This document shows positions 20,901 to 29,895 of a DNA stretch of 55,202 nucleotides, piece after piece (positions within the stretch are counted from its first letter, which is position 1; each line of letters opens with the position of its first letter). Origin of the DNA: Zelonia costaricensis (Eukaryota > Euglenozoa > Kinetoplastea > Trypanosomatida > Trypanosomatidae); assembly GCA_030849075.1 (NCBI GenBank), contig JASAOO010003402.1, forward strand, positions 1 to 55,202. The letters are read 5' to 3'. The notes below the pieces were generated by a model, which was not told the DNA's origin, ran no database searches, and saw only the letters and a list, made by a program, of their open reading frames with translations. The translations under genes were made by a program, and so were the position numbers.

Positions 20901-21953
20901 TCCACCGGCTTCTCGCTGTGGGGTCTCTTCAGGGGTGCCGCAGCGCAGCCGGTACCTCCGGCCTCACCACCGCCGCCGCAGCAGCCGGCGAGTGGAGGTG
21001 ATGCCAGTCCACGCCGGAGTACGCGAGGGTCGGCGGCGGCGGCGACAACGTACGTTGTGGACAGCGAAGTGGACTTCTACATGACGGACCGGCTCCTGGC
21101 GTGGCGCACCTTCGGCCCCGCCTGCGTCGCTGTCGCCGCCTGCGTGAAGGAGCTGGCGGATGCGCTGCACGAGAGTCTGCGGTGCTGGCGGCTGCGCGAG
21201 GGCATGGTGCGGCGTCCCGCGCCAGCTGGCGGCGGCACCGTCGCCGCCGCGTCGTCGGCGGAGGGGGAGGAGAGCGCGCCGCCGAGTGTGGCCGCGACGC
21301 AGCGCAGCACCGCCCTGTCAACGTTGCGCAGTGCCCGGACTGCCGCCCGATCACGCCTCGTCCCGGTCCCGCTGCCACGACTCGTGGAGGAGCTGTGCGC
21401 GCAGCACGAGCTGGCGTTGCAGAATAGCGACCTGTACATGAGCTTCCCGACAAGCGCGGCGGCGTCGACTGTGGCCATGACAATCACCACCGCAGCCTCC
21501 GCCCACGCAGAGCGCGGCCTCTCCGTCCCCGACAGCAGCGGGCGGGCCACGCCCACCCCAACCGCGCGGTCGCTCCCGCTCGCCGCATCGCGAGAGAGGC
21601 TGGAGCCCGGCACCGTCCCAGCCGCGCCGGCTCCTCTCCTACCGCCAACCACACCCCACGCGAGCGGTGCCGCCGCTGCGCCTCCACCTGCACTGGCTGT
21701 GCCCTTCCCCGTGCAGCCGCCCTTTGCGATTCGCGGCGACACCGTCGATGGCTTCTCGGTGCGGCACGGCAGCGTCACCGAGGCGATCTGGACGCTCGGG
21801 ATGAAGAAGCTGCTGGCGAACGTGCAGTGGTGCATGGCGGCCACGATGGAGTTGGAGCGGCTGTACGCCGTCACCGGGGAGGAAGGGCAGGAGGAGGAGG
21901 AGGAGGGAGACGTCAAGGCCGGCGGCGACAGCGGCGGCGTCGGCCACACTTAG
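17952..21953 (+). CDS. ATG6: Divergent, enlarged Beclin-1/ATG6 (VPS30) homologue
   Basis: A 1333-aa protein with the Beclin order of parts. A CxxC at Cys93/Cys96 and a second CxxC at Cys524/Cys527 match the two cysteine pairs in the N-terminal part of Beclins. A short coiled coil lies at about 667-703. A C-terminal BARA/evolutionarily conserved domain follows in pieces: about 783-797 (GPIGLIAGLRLGLVP, like the Beclin segment with Arg-Leu-Gly), about 919-957 (EVNAACG..LLLL..LA...GF.FQ, the strongest match), about 1039-1077, and a final block at about 1258-1300 ending in a Trp-containing helix. Ala/Ser/Gly-rich insertions separate the pieces, which explains a length near three times the roughly 450 aa of human Beclin 1. 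Beclins are subunits of class III PI 3-kinase (VPS34) complexes in autophagy and endosomal sorting. The assignment comes from motif reading, and lipid-binding residues were not checked. Confidence 0.8.
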   Translation: MRAEAAVNALTSSPAVAQLATPTTLTTSPAAVVPSNQSTPRRAPLPPPSSTAHTPHDACQPPSRSLSSPHAERRAHAAAAAAVPPASALRFTCCRCRRPFLVVPGAPRCYPSPRAPAVAPAAAVQPAAPSVSASPAEANRVPFTPTTPHTLEAVVRASHTTAGTARHYRPLPGPRQETEVALGGAAAPAVTSTRVYHAQNFDEDSSGSGHGGDDAVALSEDPALLAALPLDLFSTSAKLLSTAQLTDLLHRAHRAGTAAASSASNDVRRYGSLRGVAGGSSLCVDAPVTAEPRSSPLNGTCSTAPASDAAAAAAAAASASPTTAAAAAVVSVLQLRDFGVTVLPASAGCLPRTPQPAKGRSPVLWNGRRSARAHDAEVHAPSPPLASSTSTLPPPSLTSLRTEDELEVVGGSSEGDSEAGAAAAGDGGASTPTPTATPPPPGAMSVDLHTPLTHPVVEDDVAASELQLAELESWATPPARRLHLESLPPRSASAAASTLSFEEQCRRWMRLLARSAPPYEQPVCRDCWQECCLAPLQQRVRLAVDTAQTLTAASASPASTARLMTMCCSADSSPPPPPRCDRGHGRHVGTTAMLVRGLPLDAVAANLFGDEAESLLSSLEALSAPHARPHAARHVDAHGSSMLQADFSVSASELGETGADNADTEVDGACRAMQQELEELTRQQARVDRQLGELRSVLQALDATPLAVTGATGDCNGGHGGRGAEGWPALAAAHNRREVHRAFTIGDEAAERQRSMAHLRTSFAYVFGTSIDAFAFPVHVAGPIGLIAGLRLGLVPPYTGSAGGAACATDEPCRGTTDTSAGSVLSSPPSASQQDTEVPAETVCLDGFVHRQVTCAQLLLSGNTSADSGDALGEAAGLPGGRGSAAAVGVAATTSAAAATAAAAPAASANTNVRVSPAEVNAACGYLLLLLNYLAHVNGFSFQSAVLRPAGDRSTVGLLKRVPIAGQGGSGASAAAAGVGSNASTGFSLWGLFRGAAAQPVPPASPPPPQQPASGGDASPRRSTRGSAAAATTYVVDSEVDFYMTDRLLAWRTFGPACVAVAACVKELADALHESLRCWRLREGMVRRPAPAGGGTVAAASSAEGEESAPPSVAATQRSTALSTLRSARTAARSRLVPVPLPRLVEELCAQHELALQNSDLYMSFPTSAAASTVAMTITTAASAHAERGLSVPDSSGRATPTPTARSLPLAASRERLEPGTVPAAPAPLLPPTTPHASGAAAAPPPALAVPFPVQPPFAIRGDTVDGFSVRHGSVTEAIWTLGMKKLLANVQWCMAATMELERLYAVTGEEGQEEEEEGDVKAGGDSGGVGHT

Positions 21954-22577
21954 ACGGGCTCGACCGTGCGAGGTGCCTTCTTGGCGGCGCTTTTAGACGT
22001 ATGTCCAGCCTGGAGCTCGCCTATCGACAGGGATCAGACGCTTCACTTTTCGGATTGGGTTTGTATGAAGGAAGGCGCCACTTGCGCCGTCCGCCGCGTG
22101 CGCCGTGCTGCTCCGCCGTTGTGGTGCACGGCAGCTGCCTCCCGTGACGCAGGTGAGCTGACGTCCGATGCCTCTCTGGCCTGACACGCGTCTGCTGCTC
22201 GCTGCGGGTGACCGTTGGCAGCGGCGTGTCATGCTTCCCGTAACCGCACCGCGGGCGCGGCTGAACAGCGACGCCGATGGAGCGTGCTCACCGAGAACCG
22301 CGGAAGAGGGGCTGGGAAAGAGTGGAGGCGGACACCAACGCCACATCCGCCTCTCCACCCTGACACACAGCCACCCCGTGTCACGTCAACCTTCTACTGC
22401 CTCCACAACCTCCATCTCGCTCTCGCTCTCCTGCTTGCTTGCTTGCTTGCTTCTCTGTTCCGCGGCATCGCACCTGCGACCACGTCTTTCCATGCCGCTT
22501 GCTGCCGGTCCACCTGCCCCTTCTCGCTCTCGACGATCATTATCAGAGTCGGTCTCACACACCGCTCTCTCTGCCCC

Positions 22578-22592
22578 CACACACACACACAC
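22578..22592 (+). repeat. (CA)7 microsatellite
   Basis: A short CA tract about 1 kb upstream of the WD40 gene. Confidence 0.85.
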
Positions 22593-23428
22593 CCTTCTCC
22601 GTCCGAGCCCCCCTCCTCCCCCCCTTTCCTACGCGAACTCCACAGAAACACTGACGCGAATACCTGCTCGCTCTCTTTCACGCACAGACACACATACACA
22701 CAGTTTGACGCCGGTGCAGATCACTGCAGACATCGCTGCAAGGCCTGTATCCACTGCTTCAGCACATCCACCCCACCCCAACCGCCTGTCAGTCCCCCAT
22801 CCTTCCACCCCTGCGCCGCTCCCACGAAGCACCGGCTGCGCGTAGCGTGTGCGTGCGTGCGTGTGTGTCTCGGTGTGTGTCGTGTCCTTCTTTCCTCTTC
22901 ACCTTTCCGACGCCTCCATCAGCACCCTCCCTCCTCCCTTCTCACGGGGCTGTCCCCACTCCACCCAGCGCGGCAAGCGGAGCCATCCGAGGAGAAGGAC
23001 CGTGTGCCGTGCCGTGCCGTGGCGTGGCGCCGCCTTCCCCCTTCATCCGTCTACACCCGCCTTGTACGCGTTCATCTTTCCACTCCCTTCTGCCGCCCTC
23101 CACCCCCACCCTCCCGTCCGCCGTTAGACTGTGTATCATCTGCTTGAAGCTCCCGCCTCCCGCTGCGTCCCCCCCCTCCCCCCTCTCTCCGCCCCTTCCG
23201 CGTCTGCGCGCTGATCGATCTTGTTTGTTCTTCTTCTTCCTCCCCTTTCCGTGTGGCATCCGTGTGAGTGGCTCCAACGCGCACGAAGCACTACACGCAC
23301 GCACGTACATCTCGTCCCTGCTCCACCCTCCACCCTCCACCCCATACACGCATACACAGCTGCCGCACTCAACCGCCTGCCTCGACCGACTCCACCGATC
23401 GTGGCGTTGACGACGCGGCTCTGCCCTC

Positions 23429-23570
23429 CCCCCTCCCCCCCCCCCCACCACCTCCTTCTCCTACCATAGACGTGCTGACACACTTCCTTTCTGTCTCCAT
23501 TCCCCGACCATTTCCCCCCCCTACCCCCCCCCCTCCGCATCCCCCAAACTCGACACGCCCATACACGCAG
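23429..23570 (+). promoter_or_regulatory. Polypyrimidine tracts and candidate spliced-leader acceptors, gene 5
   Basis: Two candidates exist. A tract of over 30 pyrimidines ends at an AG at 23468-23469 (120-nt 5' UTR). A second tract at about 23483-23537 has an AG at 23569-23570 (18-nt 5' UTR). Either could serve. Confidence 0.45.
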
Positions 23571-23588
23571 CAGGCGTGAAGAAGCGAC

Positions 23589-26500
23589 ATGGCGCTCACC
23601 CCCATCGCCTTTATCGGCCCCGGCTGCAGCGCGCAGTGCCGGCAGTGCGTCAGCGCAAGGCCGGACTCCTTCGCGTATGCCTCGGTGCAGTCCATTTCCC
23701 TCTACCGCATCAGCGCCGCCAACGTCGCCGTCCCGACAAGCGCGAGCAGCGACGCGGCGCAGATGCAGCAGCAGCCAAAACAGCCGCTGGAGACGATCGC
23801 TGTAACGGACTACCCCCTCGGTACCTTGTTCGGCCACGGCGCCAACGCGTCGATCGCGGCCTTCGCGTACAACGATGAGTACATGGCGTGCATCACGCCG
23901 CAGAACAAGCAGGTGCTGATGTGGCGCCTGAAGGATGCGGAGACGCTGACGGCGAAGAAGATCGGCACGACGACGCTGGCGGATGTCTTCAAGCGCGAGG
24001 GGAACCCCTCCACGATGTGCCTCGCCGGCAAGCACCACGTCCTGTGCGGCACCAAGACCGGCCGCCTCATCTCCCTCAACACGAGCCTTGAGCACGCCGA
24101 GCCGCGCTGCGTTGCCATTCCGCCGTCGCAGCAGCGCCCTGCAGCCGCCCCACCGACGCCGAGCCACGCCGGCGGCCCCCTCAGCGCCTTCTCGCTCACC
24201 GGCGGCAGCCCGTCCACCCCCATGGCTGGCGCGGGCGGTGGCGGCGGCGCGGCGAACAGCGTTGCCGTGGAGTCGGTGGAGTGCGTAACGGCGGCGTCGG
24301 CGCGGCCTGACACGGTGGCGTGCGGCACCTCGGACGGCACCCTGTGCCTGCTCACACTGAACGCCAGCACCGGGCTGCGGGTGTCCGCTTCACTTTGCCC
24401 GTTTCCAGCGAAGGAGAAGGACCGCGGCGACGCGGTGCTTGACGTCAACCCGCTGCCGGTGACGTGTCTGGCCTTTGAGCCGAGCTCGGGGCAATATCTA
24501 GCGGTTGGGTCGCAGGACGGCGGCCTCGCCCTCTGCGACGTCAACGCCAACGCCATGGTGCAGACCTTCGACATCGCGAAGCTGCCAGGCAAGCACATCA
24601 GCTCCATTGCGTGGATTCCCGGCGAGGGCGGCGCCTTCTACACGGCCAGCACCGCGAGCCCGGTGCTGCGCAAGTGGAACGTGTCGAGCAAGACGGCCGT
24701 GGGCAGCGTGAGCCTCATGGTGGCGACCCCGGCCCCGTCGCCGCAGCAGCAGCAGCGGAGCGGCGACGACGGGGCAGACGGTGAGGACGGCGGCGCGGCG
24801 GAGGGGGCCATCGGCATCCGCAGCGTGTCGTGCGTTGACCAGACGCGCGTCGTCGTGGGTCTGACGAACGGCGCCGTGCGCGTGGTCGACACCGCCCAGC
24901 AGCGTCTCGAGGCGGAGGTCGTCACGGGGCACACCGACGCGATGCTGAGCTGCCGGCTGTCCAAGCACGACCGCGACCAGGCCGCCACGGGCGGCGTGGA
25001 TGGCGTCATTCGCGTCTGGAGTCTGCGCTCGCTGAGCCAGCTCAGCAGCATTGCGGTGGGGCCGGTCATGGTGCACTCGGTGGACTGGTCGCCCAACGGC
25101 AAGCACCTCGTCGCCGGTCTCGGCAGTGGCGAGGTGGTGATGTATGCCACGTCGACGAGCCGCGAGTCATGGCGCACGCCGGTGTTCTCGGATCTGGTGC
25201 ACCGCGTGTGCTGGGCCGCCGCGGACTCGAGCCTCATCGCGGCCACGTCGCGCAGCGGGGTCACGGTGCTGTCGTCCAAGGACGGCAAGGTGGTGCGGCG
25301 CTACGCGGCGCCGCGCGGCGCCTTCTACGGCGCCGACATCGAGCCGCTGAAGAGCAAGGCGCTCGCCGTCGGCGCGCACGATCACCGCCTGTATGTGTAC
25401 AACCTCTCCAGCAGCAGCGAGCGGCCCGCGCTCGTGCTCGCCGGGCACACGGACGCCGTCTGCGACGTCGCCTACAACCCGACCGCGCCGTCGTACCTCC
25501 TGTCCGGCAGCTACGACGGCACCCTGCGGGTCTGGGACCTCTCCTCAAACGACGCGCACACCATCTGCGTCTCATCGCGGGCCCTCAAAGGGCACACAGA
25601 CCGCGTGCGCAGCGTGGCGTGGTGCAGCCTGGCCCCCTATCTCGCCCTCAGCGGCTCGGCGGACGCCACGATTCGGCTGTGGGACATCCGCAACGGCGTC
25701 GCCATCACGACGGTCCGCGGCCACAACGCCGATGTCGTCTCCATCACGAGCCACGTCGACCGCCCCCTCGTCTTTGTGTCCGCCGCGCGGGACGGCACCC
25801 TCGTGGGGTGGAACATCGCGCTGCTGCGGCAGGTGTACCTCGATGCCGCGCTCGGCACCCTCGAGAACGCGATTGTCGCCGATCCGTCCTCGCTCATGGG
25901 CGTGGCGACGTCGAACGTGACGGTGTCGCAGGTGGCCGGCGCCGCGGTGCAGCGGCTTGTGAAGGAGCTCGCGGAGTGCGCGAGCAGGCCGGTGGAGCGG
26001 CTGCAAACGCTCGTCGGTTTCTTCGAGTGCCCAAACGGGGCTACCGAGGTGGCGCAGATGGCGCAGTACGCCGTCGACCCCGCCGCGTACAAGGCCGCCG
26101 TCGCCGACGGCAAGGCCTCCGCAGCCGCCGGGTCGGCGGCGGGGCTCGTGGTGCCGGCGCCGATGCTGACGGATGCGGCCCGCGCCCGCGCCGCCCACTT
26201 CAACGACCGCGCGCACAGCAAGTCGGTCAACGCGGCGGGTGCGGCGTACAGGAAGCAGCGGCTGCTCGAGGCGGCGGAGGAGCTGCTGCGGGTCGGTGAC
26301 GTGGAGGCGCACTGCAACCTGCTCATGGAGGTCGACGAGTGGGACCGCGCCATCGCCGCGAGCCCCGCGATCTCGCGCGCGTTCTGGCGCAGTGTGTGCC
26401 AGAAGGCGGCCGAGGCGATGGAGGCGGCAGGCGACGCCCGGGGCGTGGCGTACTACATCATCGGCGAGCAGGCCCACAAGGCAGCCCAGCTGCTCACGCG

Positions 26501-27863
26501 GGTGTCGCAGCGCAACATGGATGCGGCCACCGTCGTGTGCCAGACCTGCCCGCAGATCACCGACGACGCCCAGCTCCAGCTCCAGCAGCAGCCTGGCGCG
26601 GCGGGAGAGCCGCCGCACAACACTACGGTGGACGTGAACAGCGTGACGCCCGTGACGCAGGCGATGCAGCGCCAGCGCGCGGCTGTGCTGAAGCGCTACT
26701 CCAACCCACAGCTTTTCGCCGCCGTGCTGCTCGCCTACGGCCACAACGACGAGGCCGTCACGGTACTGCAGCAATGCGGCGACGTTGTGCTGAGTCACCT
26801 GCTCGTGCACACGGTGCCGCTGCGGGAGCAGGCCAGCATCGATGCGGCCTTCCGCCTGTCGATGCTACAGAGCACGCGGCAGCACAAGTGGGACACCGCG
26901 CTGACCTGCGCCGCGCGGCAGTCGAACCCGTACGACAGCCTCGCCACGCTGCTGGCGCTGTTCCAGACGACGCAAACGAAGCAGCTCGCCGGCAAGGTCA
27001 CGGCGCAGTCCCTCACCTCCGGCAACCTCGCCACTTTCCACGGCGTGAGCGAGCGGCTGAAGACCTTCTACGACCAGGTGCGGGGCGAGTGCGCACGCCT
27101 GCAGCTCCCGCTCGATGTCGGCGCCATTCAGCAACGCCACGCCAATGACGGGCTGGCCTCGCAGAACCAACTCGCCGCGATGATCATCTCGGCCGATCCG
27201 TCCAGTGGACCGACGACGGAGAGCGCCATCCTGCAGAGCCTGTCGGGCTTCATGGAGAGTCTGCTGACGGTGGCGCTGCAGGACGTGGACGGCGCCAACG
27301 CGCCCTTCTACCTGCGCCAGGCGTACAATGTCTCCGCATACGTGTCGGTGCCGCTCGACACCCCCAGCAAGGCCGGCGCTGGCAACGCGGCCGCCACGAG
27401 CAGCAGTAGCAGCCCCCTCCCCGCCGCCGGCGTCGGGGCCTCGTCGATGGCACCAGAGCACAAGCAGTTCCTGGGGCTGTGCTTTGTTGTGGCTGCGCTG
27501 ATGGCCGTGAAGGTGTACCGCTTCCCGAAGCTGCTCAACACTGCGTACGCGAAGGCGCGCGACCTCGCCGCGGCGTCGGGCAGCGCCAGCCTGAACACGA
27601 TTCTCGGCAACGCGCAGGGTGCGCTGGGCACGTACTCGCCGCACTCCACGGAAGTCGACTGCTCCTGCGTGGGCAGCACGCTGCCGGCGCTGTCGGGCGA
27701 GGGGCGGCAGGTCGTGTCGGCGCTGACAGGCGATCCGGTGTGCGGCGCCGTGCACGTGATGGAGGACGGCTCCTCGTACATCTCCAAGTCGGAGGCCCTC
27801 GCCTGGACGCTGTGCTCGCACTTCTCGCCTCTGGCAACCGGCGCACGGCTCACGGCCCTTTAG
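23589..27863 (+). CDS. WDR17: WDR17-like WD40-repeat protein
   Basis: A 1424-aa protein. Roughly residues 1-750 form WD40 repeats, probably two beta-propellers. The clearest units are at about 446-485 (GHTDA...GVDGVIRVW), 616-656 (GHTDAVCDVAYNP...SYDGTLRVWD) and 667-747 (GHTDRVRSVAW...SADATIRLWD, then a GH...D...W unit). A helical region follows. The block at about 889-947 (RLLEAAEELLRVGDVEAHC, then EWDRAIAASP and FWR) and the extreme C-terminus at about 1356-1424 (SCVG, GDPVCG, EDG, S..EAL.W, FSPLATGARL) match what I recall of animal WDR17, in the same order. WDR17 is a poorly characterised protein. The propeller-plus-helical layout resembles intraflagellar transport and coat proteins. No signal peptide or membrane span is seen. 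A low-complexity insert lies at about 380-405. Confidence 0.8.
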   Translation: MALTPIAFIGPGCSAQCRQCVSARPDSFAYASVQSISLYRISAANVAVPTSASSDAAQMQQQPKQPLETIAVTDYPLGTLFGHGANASIAAFAYNDEYMACITPQNKQVLMWRLKDAETLTAKKIGTTTLADVFKREGNPSTMCLAGKHHVLCGTKTGRLISLNTSLEHAEPRCVAIPPSQQRPAAAPPTPSHAGGPLSAFSLTGGSPSTPMAGAGGGGGAANSVAVESVECVTAASARPDTVACGTSDGTLCLLTLNASTGLRVSASLCPFPAKEKDRGDAVLDVNPLPVTCLAFEPSSGQYLAVGSQDGGLALCDVNANAMVQTFDIAKLPGKHISSIAWIPGEGGAFYTASTASPVLRKWNVSSKTAVGSVSLMVATPAPSPQQQQRSGDDGADGEDGGAAEGAIGIRSVSCVDQTRVVVGLTNGAVRVVDTAQQRLEAEVVTGHTDAMLSCRLSKHDRDQAATGGVDGVIRVWSLRSLSQLSSIAVGPVMVHSVDWSPNGKHLVAGLGSGEVVMYATSTSRESWRTPVFSDLVHRVCWAAADSSLIAATSRSGVTVLSSKDGKVVRRYAAPRGAFYGADIEPLKSKALAVGAHDHRLYVYNLSSSSERPALVLAGHTDAVCDVAYNPTAPSYLLSGSYDGTLRVWDLSSNDAHTICVSSRALKGHTDRVRSVAWCSLAPYLALSGSADATIRLWDIRNGVAITTVRGHNADVVSITSHVDRPLVFVSAARDGTLVGWNIALLRQVYLDAALGTLENAIVADPSSLMGVATSNVTVSQVAGAAVQRLVKELAECASRPVERLQTLVGFFECPNGATEVAQMAQYAVDPAAYKAAVADGKASAAAGSAAGLVVPAPMLTDAARARAAHFNDRAHSKSVNAAGAAYRKQRLLEAAEELLRVGDVEAHCNLLMEVDEWDRAIAASPAISRAFWRSVCQKAAEAMEAAGDARGVAYYIIGEQAHKAAQLLTRVSQRNMDAATVVCQTCPQITDDAQLQLQQQPGAAGEPPHNTTVDVNSVTPVTQAMQRQRAAVLKRYSNPQLFAAVLLAYGHNDEAVTVLQQCGDVVLSHLLVHTVPLREQASIDAAFRLSMLQSTRQHKWDTALTCAARQSNPYDSLATLLALFQTTQTKQLAGKVTAQSLTSGNLATFHGVSERLKTFYDQVRGECARLQLPLDVGAIQQRHANDGLASQNQLAAMIISADPSSGPTTESAILQSLSGFMESLLTVALQDVDGANAPFYLRQAYNVSAYVSVPLDTPSKAGAGNAAATSSSSSPLPAAGVGASSMAPEHKQFLGLCFVVAALMAVKVYRFPKLLNTAYAKARDLAAASGSASLNTILGNAQGALGTYSPHSTEVDCSCVGSTLPALSGEGRQVVSALTGDPVCGAVHVMEDGSSYISKSEALAWTLCSHFSPLATGARLTAL

Positions 27864-28031
27864 ACGCCTTCGACTGCTAGTCCGTCACTGCGCCCACGTT
27901 GGTGTGGGTACGCGTGTGTGTGTGTGGGGGGGGGTGTTTGAGTGAGGGCGTGGCAGCAGAAAGGCGTCAAACCAGGATCAACACACACTCACACACACAA
28001 CACAACACCATCGAGTAACAGGCTTGTGCCG

Positions 28032-28139
28032 ATGTCCTTCCCCACCGCGTCGGACCTTTGGTTGCGCCTCTTCTCCGCGACGTGCTGCGGACCGGACAGT
28101 TTCTTAGAGGAGTGGAGCCGCACACCGTGCGGGCGGTGA
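28032..28139 (+). CDS. Small ORF of doubtful status, 35 aa
   Basis: An ATG ORF (MSFPTASDLW start) about 30 nt after a CA-rich stretch, followed about 230 nt later by a GT tract, as real genes in this window are. It contains two adjacent Cys and no obvious motif. An ORF this short is expected by chance in GC-rich DNA. Confidence 0.12.
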   Translation: MSFPTASDLWLRLFSATCCGPDSFLEEWSRTPCGR

Positions 28140-28584
28140 GCGGCGCGGCGAGGACGGGGCGGCACGAGCCTGTACGTGTGTGTAGAGGGATCAGATAGAG
28201 CGTCACACAGGGCCGTCCCCCTACTCAGCTGTTGCGTACGTTGCGACTGCGCACCGGCGCCTCCTTTGACGCCCCGCCCCGCCCCCCCCCCCCCCCTCTC
28301 CCGCTCCGTGCGTCTCTCTCCCACACGCATCACGTGCTCCGACCTCATCCACTTCCACGTGTGCTTATGTGTGTGTGTGTGCGGGTGTGGGAGTATGCCT
28401 CAGTGTCTGTGTGCTCCCCATCTCCAAAACTAGTGCTGCGACGTGCTTATACTCTTGTGTCGTTACGTATGTACGAACGTGTGTGTGTGTGTGTGTGTTT
28501 GACTGCGGCGTGAGGTGGTGGTGGTGGTGGAGCAGCGCCCTGTATACGTGTCATCGACGTGAGGGATGATGGTGAGGGAACAGA

Positions 28585-28619
28585 GGGGGGGTTCGGGGTC
28601 GGGGTCGGGGTCAGGGGGG
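28585..28619 (+). other. G-quadruplex motif in the sense RNA
   Basis: Five G runs of 7, 4, 4, 4 and 6 are separated by loops of 3, 2, 2 and 3 nt. This is a near-ideal quadruplex pattern on the transcribed-sense strand, standing out in a region whose sense strand is otherwise pyrimidine- or GT-rich. Confidence 0.8.
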
Positions 28620-28908
28620 AGGAATGCGCGGTGCGGCATCCTCGTCACCCCCACCCCACCCCCTCATGCACCCGCTCCATCTCTCCTCCCTTCCTGTTTT
28701 TTTCTGTTTTCAAAGTCCGTTCATGGATGGGTGCCTCCTGATGTGTGCCGCCACATCCCTCGAGGACCGCGCAACGCGGGCCATCGCGTCTAAGACGGAC
28801 GGTGGGAGGGCACTGGGGGAGGGGATGGGGCCAGGTCGGAGTCGGCAACCGCTTCCCTCCTCGTTCTCTGCCTCGGACCTCCCGGCATCCCTCTCTGTCG
28901 CGGTGTCT

Positions 28909-28942
28909 GTGTGCGTGTGCGTGTGTGTGCGTGCGTGTGTGT
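28909..28942 (+). repeat. Alternating purine-pyrimidine GT/GC tract
   Basis: About 34 nt of strict purine-pyrimidine alternation (GT with interspersed GC), prone to form Z-DNA. It lies in a wider GT-rich zone extending to about 29025. Confidence 0.7.
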
Positions 28943-29121
28943 TTGTGCGTCCTTCTTCGTTTGCGTGTATGTGTACGGGCTGCGTATTGTATTTGTGTGT
29001 GCGTGTGTGTGCGGGATGTGTGTCGTGCCTGTGGTGCACAGCGGGAGATCGGCACGGAGTGTAGACCGACTGCAGCAGCACCTCAGCCACACAAGCGCGG
29101 ACACACACCCACGTCCCCCTC

Positions 29122-29142
29122 CACACACACACACACACACAC
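29122..29142 (+). repeat. (CA)10 microsatellite
   Basis: A CA tract followed directly by a pyrimidine tract (29154-29175) and the small ORF at 29211. Confidence 0.9.
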
Positions 29143-29210
29143 TGTCGCATAGATCCCTCCTCTCCCTTTTTCTTCCACGGCGTGTCGATGACCGTCAATC
29201 TTGAACGACG

Positions 29211-29336
29211 ATGAACAACCAAGTGACAGGCAAAAACGCCGGGGGCAGCTTGGTCGGTGACAGGACCCCGCTACTCGTCCGGAAGTCATGGCAGCGGTGC
29301 CCTCGCTGCAGCGTAGAGCGGTACACGCGCGCATAG
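29211..29336 (+). CDS. Candidate small protein, 41 aa
   Basis: An ATG ORF beginning MNNQVTGKNAGGS and containing GDRTPLLVR and a CPRC motif. It has a less biased composition than the surrounding DNA and a strong pyrimidine tract just upstream (29154-29175). It is bracketed by a CA tract on its 5' side and a GT tract (29425-29450) on its 3' side, like confirmed genes here. The first AG after the tract falls near 29222, inside the ORF, which weakens the case unless an upstream acceptor is used. No family was recognised. Confidence 0.25.
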   Translation: MNNQVTGKNAGGSLVGDRTPLLVRKSWQRCPRCSVERYTRA

Positions 29337-29424
29337 GTGAGTCCAAGGCAAGGGCATGCGATGCGTCGCGTCGGCGCAGCTGTTGCGGCGCTTCTAAACT
29401 CCGCTCGCGGTGTGCGGACGGATG

Positions 29425-29450
29425 GTGTGTGTGTGTTTGTGTGTGTGTGT
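29425..29450 (+). repeat. GT microsatellite
   Basis: An almost uninterrupted GT tract with one TT interruption, about 90 nt after the small ORF ending at 29336. Confidence 0.85.
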
Positions 29451-29865
29451 CAGTGCGTGTGGAGCTGAGCAAAGCGCACTCTGCAAGCTGCGTGCGCACC
29501 GTCTCGGACACACACGCACATACGTGCTCCGGTCTGCACGCTCTGAGTGAAGACGAGTCAGCCAACGCGCATTGCGGCGTGCGTGCAGCGCACGCTCTTC
29601 ATCTCGCTCCCATCTCGATTCTTCATATCCCTGCACAACCGTCTTTGCGGACTTCCCCCCTCCCCCCCCCCGGGGGATCTGACACACCGACACGTAGTTC
29701 ACACCCACACGCAACACACATAAGCACACACAAACGCACCTGTAGGGAAGGCCGTCGCAGTGAAGCCTTCTGAGCACCCGCACGAACACGTGAAAGCCCG
29801 TCACAGCGCACGAAACCACAACACGGCGGAGGACGAAGGCGCAACCCAACACGCACGCACCCCCA

Positions 29866-29895
29866 CTCCCACACCGCCTCACACTTACCTCTAAG
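29866..29895 (+). promoter_or_regulatory. Candidate spliced-leader acceptor, gene 6
   Basis: A C/T-rich stretch at 29860-29892 (with some A) precedes an AG at 29894-29895, giving a 5' UTR of about 254 nt. A cleaner C/T run at 29652-29671 with its first AG at 29696-29697 is the alternative. Confidence 0.35.

Larger units (their letters stand above)
21954..23588. other. Intergenic region, genes 4-5
   Basis: A 1.6-kb spacer, strongly pyrimidine-rich on the + strand. It has a (TGCT)n tract at about 22432-22451, a CA tract at 22578-22592, short CA stretches near 22685-22700 and a C run at about 23434-23447. Long ORFs here simply follow the C/T bias. No gene was recognised. Confidence 0.6.

Noticed and set aside
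22215..23147. 310-aa ORF in the gene 4-5 spacer
   Set aside because: Its Pro/Ser/Leu/His composition follows the pyrimidine tract; no motif and no splice-signal placement.
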